NCBI GenBank assembly: GCA_946482615.1
Contig: CAMLSF010000125.1
Span: 1 to 10,297, forward strand
Reading direction: 5' to 3'
Source of the DNA: an uncultured Chromatiaceae bacterium
GTDB lineage: Bacteria; Pseudomonadota; Gammaproteobacteria; Enterobacterales; Alteromonadaceae
DNA: 10,297 nucleotides
Shown: positions 6,743-10,297 of the stretch, piece by piece
Layout of the letters: each line of letters starts with the position of its first letter
Numbering within the stretch: position 1 is the stretch's first letter
Notes under the pieces: generated by a model
Database searches by the model: none
What the model saw: only the letters and a program-made list of their open reading frames with translations
What the model was told of the DNA's origin: nothing
Translations under genes and position numbers: made by a program

Positions 6743-7687
6743 GTGCCCGACATGAAGATTTTCGCTGGTAACGCCATACCAGAACTCGCCAAGAAGATAG
6801 CCAGCCGTTTATATATCAAGCTGGGCGATGCCGAAGTCGGCCGTTTTAGTGACGGTGAAGTCTGTGTACAAATCAATGAAAACGTCAGGGGATCTGACGT
6901 TTTTATTATCCAGTCTACCTGTGCCCCAACCAATGACAACCTGATGGAACTCATTGTGATGGTAGACGCTTTACGCCGCGCTTCTGCCGGTCGTATTACT
7001 GCTGTAATCCCTTACTTTGGTTATGCCCGCCAGGACAGACGTGTACGTTCTGCCCGTGTGCCTATCACAGCCAAAGTAGTAGCCGACTTTTTATCAAGCG
7101 TAGGTGTAGACCGTGTATTAACTGTGGACTTACACGCTGAGCAAATTCAGGGCTTCTTCGACGTTCCTGTAGACAACGTCTTTGGTAGCCCGGTATTGCT
7201 GGAAGATATGCGCAAGCGTGAATTCGTGGCACCGGTGGTAGTATCTCCCGATATAGGTGGTGTAGTACGTGCCCGCGCTATCGCCAAACTGTTAAACGAT
7301 GCTGACTTGGCTATCATCGATAAACGCCGTCCTAAAGCCAACGTGTCACAAGTGATGCATATCATAGGTGATGTCAAAGATCGTGACTGTATTATCGTTG
7401 ACGACATGATTGATACAGGTGGCACTTTATGTAAAGCCGCTGAAGCCTTAAAAGAACAAGGTGCCAAACGTGTTTTTGCTTATGCGACTCACCCTATATT
7501 CTCAGGCTCTGCCGCTGAGAACATCAGAAACTCAGTGATTGATGAGCTGATCATCACAGACACTATTCCATTGAGTGCAGAAATGCGCGCAGTCAGCAAA
7601 GTAAAACAACTGACCTTAAGCGATATGCTGGCTGAATGTATCCGCCGTATCAGCAACGAAGAATCTATCTCTTCTATGTTTGATTAA
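6743..7687 (+). CDS. prs: Ribose-phosphate pyrophosphokinase (PRPP synthetase), GTG start
   Basis: Prs makes 5-phosphoribosyl-1-pyrophosphate from ribose 5-phosphate and ATP, feeding purine, pyrimidine, histidine, tryptophan and NAD synthesis. The 314-residue product (E. coli 315) is class [12 protein letters not shown] at the start, GRFSDGEV (33-40), [10 protein letters not shown] (91-100), the metal- and ATP-binding [11 protein letters not shown] (129-139), the catalytic-loop lysine K194 in DKRRPKANV, and the PRPP/ribose-phosphate loop [10 protein letters not shown] (219-228). The frame is open back to an ATG at 6668 that overlaps the ispE stop, but the family begins with MPDMK, which corresponds to the GTG at 6743. 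GAGGA (6731-6735) stands 7 nt before it. The gene probably shares the lolB-ispE transcript and is closed by an intrinsic terminator. Confidence 0.97.
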   Translation: MPDMKIFAGNAIPELAKKIASRLYIKLGDAEVGRFSDGEVCVQINENVRGSDVFIIQSTCAPTNDNLMELIVMVDALRRASAGRITAVIPYFGYARQDRRVRSARVPITAKVVADFLSSVGVDRVLTVDLHAEQIQGFFDVPVDNVFGSPVLLEDMRKREFVAPVVVSPDIGGVVRARAIAKLLNDADLAIIDKRRPKANVSQVMHIIGDVKDRDCIIVDDMIDTGGTLCKAAEALKEQGAKRVFAYATHPIFSGSAAENIRNSVIDELIITDTIPLSAEMRAVSKVKQLTLSDMLAECIRRISNEESISSMFD

Positions 7688-7705
7688 TTTCAGACTGAAG
7701 ATTTG

Positions 7706-7732
7706 AAAAAGGCACCGCTCGGTGCCTTTTTT
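7706..7732 (+). terminator. Intrinsic terminator after prs
   Basis: GGCACC (7711-7716), loop GCTC, GGTGCC (7721-7726), followed by six T. Five A before the stem mirror the T-run, extending the stem and giving possible bidirectional action. It starts about 20 nt after the prs stop and ends the lolB-ispE-prs transcript. Confidence 0.93.
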
Positions 7733-7757
7733 ATACTTGTCTTTTTGTAGCTTTCAT

Positions 7758-7786
7758 TTGCAGCCTTAAGGCTCCAGTGATACCAT
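7758..7786 (+). promoter_or_regulatory. Predicted sigma-70 promoter of rplY with extended -10
   Basis: TTGCAG (7758-7763) and TACCAT (7781-7786) are separated by 17 nt, with TG one base before the -10 (7778-7779), an extended -10. The predicted start is near 7793. A 12-bp perfect palindrome AGCCTTAAGGCT (7762-7773) lies over the end of the -35 box and the spacer and could be a protein-binding site. The position just after the prs terminator supports a new transcription unit for rplY-pth(-ychF). Confidence 0.55.
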
Positions 7787-7791
7787 AGCGC

Positions 7792-7864
7792 GCTTTTTTG
7801 CGTCGGCTGATTCACTTCGCCAGGCAAAAAAGCTTCTTCCTGGGGTCAGGTCGCGGAACCCAGG
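7792..7864 (+). ncRNA. Structured 5' leader of the rplY mRNA (candidate L25 autoregulatory leader)
   Basis: Two successive inverted repeats fill the space between the predicted start site and the rplY ribosome binding site. GCTTTTTTGC (7792-7801) pairs perfectly with GCAAAAAAGC (7824-7833) over 10 bp, with GGC and GCC able to pair inside. CCTGGG (7839-7844) pairs with CCCAGG (7859-7864). The segment TTCTTCC (7834-7840) could also pair, with one bulge, with the Shine-Dalgarno region GGAGAA (7879-7884). Together this resembles a ribosomal protein leader. Leaders upstream of L25 genes have, as I recall, been proposed for gammaproteobacteria, but I cannot confirm that this is a member. Confidence 0.45.
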
Positions 7865-7888
7865 GTCTATTAATTTTTGGAGAATACC

Positions 7889-8491
7889 ATGTCAAACGCC
7901 ATTTACACGTTAAATGCAGAAGTCCGCTCTGATTTAGGGAAAGGTGCGAGCCGCCGCCTACGTCACGCAGACAAAGTACCAGCTATCGTTTACGGTGGTC
8001 ACAAAGAAGCTCTGTCTATCACTTTAGATCACTCTAAACTGTTACAAGCTCAGGCTAACGAAGGTTTCTACACTCACATCCTGACTCTGGTCATCGGTGG
8101 TGAAGAAGTGAAAGCTATTGTTAAAGCTATGCAACGTCACCCGTTCAAGCCAAAAGTTATGCACGTTGACTTCCAACGCGTAGAAGCTGGCCACGAGTTA
8201 CACACTGTAGTTCCAGTACACTTCATCAACGAAGCTGCTGCTGTGAAAAAAGGTGGCGTAGTTGCTCACCACATCAACGAACTGGCTATCACTGTGTTAC
8301 CACAGAACCTGCCAGAATTCATTGAAGTGGATTTAGCTGACGTTGAAGTGGGTGTAACTCTGCACCTGTCAGACATCAAAGTTCCTGCTGGCGTAACTAT
8401 CACTGAGTTAGCCAAAGGCGCTGGTCATGACCAGGCTGTAGTATCTGTGAACAAGCCTGCTGGCAAAGCAGACGAAGACACAGCTGAGTAA
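7889..8491 (+). CDS. rplY: 50S ribosomal protein L25, long (CTC/TL5-like) form
   Basis: Ribosomal protein bL25 binds 5S rRNA in the large subunit. The 200-residue product has the 5S-binding domain at the N-terminus (about 1-95: [18 protein letters not shown], then VPAIVYGG and the end MHVDFQRV) and a second, beta-rich C-terminal domain (about 96-190: [45 protein letters not shown]) of the general stress protein CTC/TL5 type, followed by an acidic tail. E. coli L25 has only the first domain (94 residues), so this is the longer form common in other proteobacteria. The start is the ATG with GGAG 6 nt ahead. An in-frame TTG at 7877 overlaps that site and is rejected. It has its own promoter and leader, and its TAA shares one base with the pth ATG. 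Confidence 0.97.
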   Translation: MSNAIYTLNAEVRSDLGKGASRRLRHADKVPAIVYGGHKEALSITLDHSKLLQAQANEGFYTHILTLVIGGEEVKAIVKAMQRHPFKPKVMHVDFQRVEAGHELHTVVPVHFINEAAAVKKGGVVAHHINELAITVLPQNLPEFIEVDLADVEVGVTLHLSDIKVPAGVTITELAKGAGHDQAVVSVNKPAGKADEDTAE

Positions 8492-9081
8492 TGACTGAAG
8501 CAATTCAGTTAATTGTGGGCCTGGGTAATCCAGGCCCAGAATACAGCCAGACCCGCCACAACGCAGGTCAATGGTTTGTAGAACAACTAGCCCGCCGCTA
8601 TAACGTTTCTCTTCGTCCTGACCCTAAATTTTTTGGCCTGACTGGTAAATTTGTCACCCAAGGTCAGGAATATAAATTGCTGGTTCCCACTACGTACATG
8701 AATTTAAGTGGCAAAGCCGTTGCAGCTATGGCGCAGTTCTATAAACTTTTACCCGAAAACATTCTGGTGGCTCACGACGAAATGGCGATAGCGCCCGGCG
8801 TAGCAAAATTTAAACTGGGTGGCGGTCATGCCGGTCACAACGGTTTAAAAGACATCACCAGTAAACTCGGCAATAATGCCAATTTTTATCGCCTGCGACT
8901 GGGCATTGGCCATCCCGGCCATAAAGACTTAGTCACAGGTTATGTGCTGGGCAAAGCACCGCAATCCGAACAGAAGCTGATTGACGAAGCTCTGGATGAA
9001 TCGATGCGTTGTTTTGAGCTCTGGTTAAGCGATGGCTTAATTAAAGCGCAGCACAGATTACATAGTTTTAGCGCGGCTTAA
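8491..9081 (+). CDS. pth: Peptidyl-tRNA hydrolase
   Basis: Pth cleaves the ester bond of peptidyl-tRNAs dropped from the ribosome, which recycles the tRNA and prevents a lethal build-up. The 196 residues (E. coli 194) carry the whole active site: GLGNPGPEY (10-18) with N13, the catalytic H23 in TRHNAG, YMNLSG (69-74) with N71, HDEM with D96, and [10 protein letters not shown] (111-120) with N117. The C-terminal lid helix follows about residue 150. The start overlaps the rplY stop as TAATG, so translation by reinitiation is likely. The 69 bp to ychF contain a GGCTTAAGCC palindrome over the pth stop (9075-9084) and a small ACGGC-TTT-GCCGT hairpin (9116-9128), neither followed by a T-run, so readthrough into ychF is possible. 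Confidence 0.97.
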   Translation: MTEAIQLIVGLGNPGPEYSQTRHNAGQWFVEQLARRYNVSLRPDPKFFGLTGKFVTQGQEYKLLVPTTYMNLSGKAVAAMAQFYKLLPENILVAHDEMAIAPGVAKFKLGGGHAGHNGLKDITSKLGNNANFYRLRLGIGHPGHKDLVTGYVLGKAPQSEQKLIDEALDESMRCFELWLSDGLIKAQHRLHSFSAA

Positions 9082-9150
9082 GCCAAAGTTTAAGCGCGTC
9101 CGGTTCGCAAACAGCACGGCTTTGCCGTCTACAGCACAAAGGAAACACCC

Positions 9151-10242
9151 ATGGGTTTTAAATGTGGCATCGTTGGTTTACCAAACGTAGGTAAATCCAC
9201 TCTGTTCAACGCACTGACCAAAGCTGGTATTGAAGCGGCTAACTTCCCGTTTTGTACTATCGAACCAAATACCGGTGTGGTACCAGTGCCGGACCCACGT
9301 CTGAACCAACTGGCTGCTATTGTAAACCCGCAACGCATTCTGCCAACGACCATGGAGTTTGTGGATATCGCAGGTCTGGTCAAAGGCGCATCCAAAGGTG
9401 AAGGTTTAGGTAATAAATTCCTGGCTAACATTCGTGAAACCGACGCCATCGGCCATGTGGTACGTTGCTTTGAAGACGACAACGTGATCCACGTTGCTAA
9501 CAAAGTAGACCCGGCAGATGATATCGACACCATCAATATGGAACTGGTACTGGCTGATATGGACAGTGCTGAAAAAGCCATCTTCCGTGTCAGCAAAAAA
9601 GCCAAGGCCGGTGATAAAGACGCCAGAGCTGAAATTGAAGTGCTGGAAAAAGTAAAAGCACACCTGGAGCAAGGATTGACCTTACGCCAGTTGGAACTGT
9701 CACCAGAAGAAAAAGCGCTGGTGTCCTACATGAACTTCCTGACTATCAAACCTACCATGTACATTGCCAACGTGCTGGAAGATGGTTTTGAAAACAACCC
9801 ACACTTAGACGTAGTGCGTGAAATTGCCGCCAAAGAAGGTGCCATAGTGGTTCCGGTCTGTGCTGCTATTGAATCAGAAATATCTGAGCTGGAAGATGAC
9901 GAAAAAGCTGAATTCTTAGAGTCTATGGGCTTAACTGAACCAGGTTTAAACCGCGTGATCCGTGGTGGTTATTCACTGCTGAACCTGCACACCTACTTCA
10001 CTGCTGGTGTTAAAGAAGTACGCGCCTGGACTATCCCTGTTGGCGCCACAGCCCCACAGGCAGCTGGTGTGATCCACACCGACTTCGAAAAAGGTTTTAT
10101 CCGTGCTCAGGTGGTGTCATTCGACGACTTTATCGCCTGTAACGGTGAAGCCGGCGCCAAAGAAGCAGGCAAACTGCGCGTTGAAGGTAAAACCTACGTC
10201 TGTAAAGACGGCGACGTCATGCATTTCTTGTTTAACGTTTAA
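9151..10242 (+). CDS. ychF: Ribosome-binding ATPase YchF (Obg family, OLA1 orthologue)
   Basis: YchF is a universally conserved P-loop NTPase that hydrolyses ATP rather than GTP, binds the ribosome, and has been linked to oxidative stress responses and translation initiation. The 363 residues equal the E. coli length. They show the P-loop GLPNVGKST (9-17), the effector stretch FPFCTIEPN (32-40), the G3 motif [10 protein letters not shown] (72-81) with a hydrophobic residue in place of the catalytic glutamine (HAS-type), the conserved H114 in NVIHV, a helical coiled-coil insertion (about 130-200), and the altered G4 motif NVLE (207-210) that replaces NKxD and explains ATP preference. The C-terminal TGS domain runs from about 278 (NLHTYFTAG) to FLFNV. 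AAAGGA with a 7-nt spacer precedes the ATG. It follows pth, as in most gammaproteobacteria. Confidence 0.97.
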   Translation: MGFKCGIVGLPNVGKSTLFNALTKAGIEAANFPFCTIEPNTGVVPVPDPRLNQLAAIVNPQRILPTTMEFVDIAGLVKGASKGEGLGNKFLANIRETDAIGHVVRCFEDDNVIHVANKVDPADDIDTINMELVLADMDSAEKAIFRVSKKAKAGDKDARAEIEVLEKVKAHLEQGLTLRQLELSPEEKALVSYMNFLTIKPTMYIANVLEDGFENNPHLDVVREIAAKEGAIVVPVCAAIESEISELEDDEKAEFLESMGLTEPGLNRVIRGGYSLLNLHTYFTAGVKEVRAWTIPVGATAPQAAGVIHTDFEKGFIRAQVVSFDDFIACNGEAGAKEAGKLRVEGKTYVCKDGDVMHFLFNV

Positions 10243-10266
10243 CGCTTAGGCTTTACGTTACCTTTG

Positions 10267-10294
10267 AAAACCGGACTTTTTAGTCCGGTTTTTT
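10267..10294 (+). terminator. Intrinsic terminator after ychF
   Basis: AACCGGACT (10269-10277), loop TTTT, AGTCCGGTT (10282-10290), with a T-run continuing to 10294. The 9-bp stem is perfect and two more A-T pairs can extend it. It begins about 25 nt after the ychF stop. The A-run on the other side makes it potentially bidirectional. Confidence 0.93.
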
Positions 10295-10297
10295 GTT

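Noticed and set aside
9499..9510. NKVD in YchF (residues 117-120) as a canonical GTPase G4 motif
   Set aside because: It lies in the wrong place, just after the conserved H114. The position equivalent to G4 in this family is NVLE at 207-210, so the protein should still be an ATPase.
1..10297. CRISPR array, insertion sequence, prophage or biosynthetic cluster
   Set aside because: No spaced direct repeats, transposase, integrase, phage structural or synthase genes are seen. About 80 percent of the window is core housekeeping genes.

Overview
This window is a stretch of gammaproteobacterial chromosome. The housekeeping proteins are close to their Escherichia coli counterparts, and the gene order (hemA-prfA-prmC diverging from lolB-ispE-prs, then rplY-pth-ychF) is the usual one for the class. 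The moderate AT richness, the 200-residue form of L25 and the style of the proteins suggest an Alteromonadales-type organism, possibly Rheinheimera or a relative. The genus is an inference from memory and was not tested.

Left part (1-1908), all genes on the minus strand. These are small accessory genes lying 3' of the hemA operon. In transcription order they are a DUF3303 gene (TTG start), a DUF1801 gene (GTG start), a YefM/Phd-type antitoxin without a recognisable toxin, and a tightly coupled DUF4160-DUF2442 pair. Between them and prmC is an intergenic stretch of about 240 bp with a REP-like hairpin preceded by GTAG. This is the least explained part of the window.

Middle part (1909-5226), minus strand. 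hemA (first committed step of tetrapyrrole synthesis), prfA (release factor 1) and prmC (the methyltransferase that modifies the GGQ glutamine of release factors) form a compact operon. prfA and prmC overlap by 14 bp. A 100-bp divergent region separates hemA from lolB and contains a perfect 7-bp inverted repeat touching a possible hemA -10 box.

Right part (5227-10297), plus strand. lolB (outer-membrane lipoprotein receptor) overlaps ispE (isoprenoid synthesis), and a hairpin-bearing 71-bp spacer leads to prs (PRPP synthesis, GTG start), which ends in a strong intrinsic terminator. rplY then has its own extended -10 promoter and a structured leader of about 95 nt. It overlaps pth by one base, and ychF follows after 69 bp and ends in a second strong terminator. 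rplY, pth and ychF all act in or around translation.

No tRNA, rRNA, CRISPR array, insertion sequence or phage gene is visible, and no stretch longer than 300 bp lacks a gene. The core part is ordinary. The points worth a second look are the orphan-antitoxin/DUF4160/DUF2442 arrangement, the rplY leader, and the REP-like hairpin.
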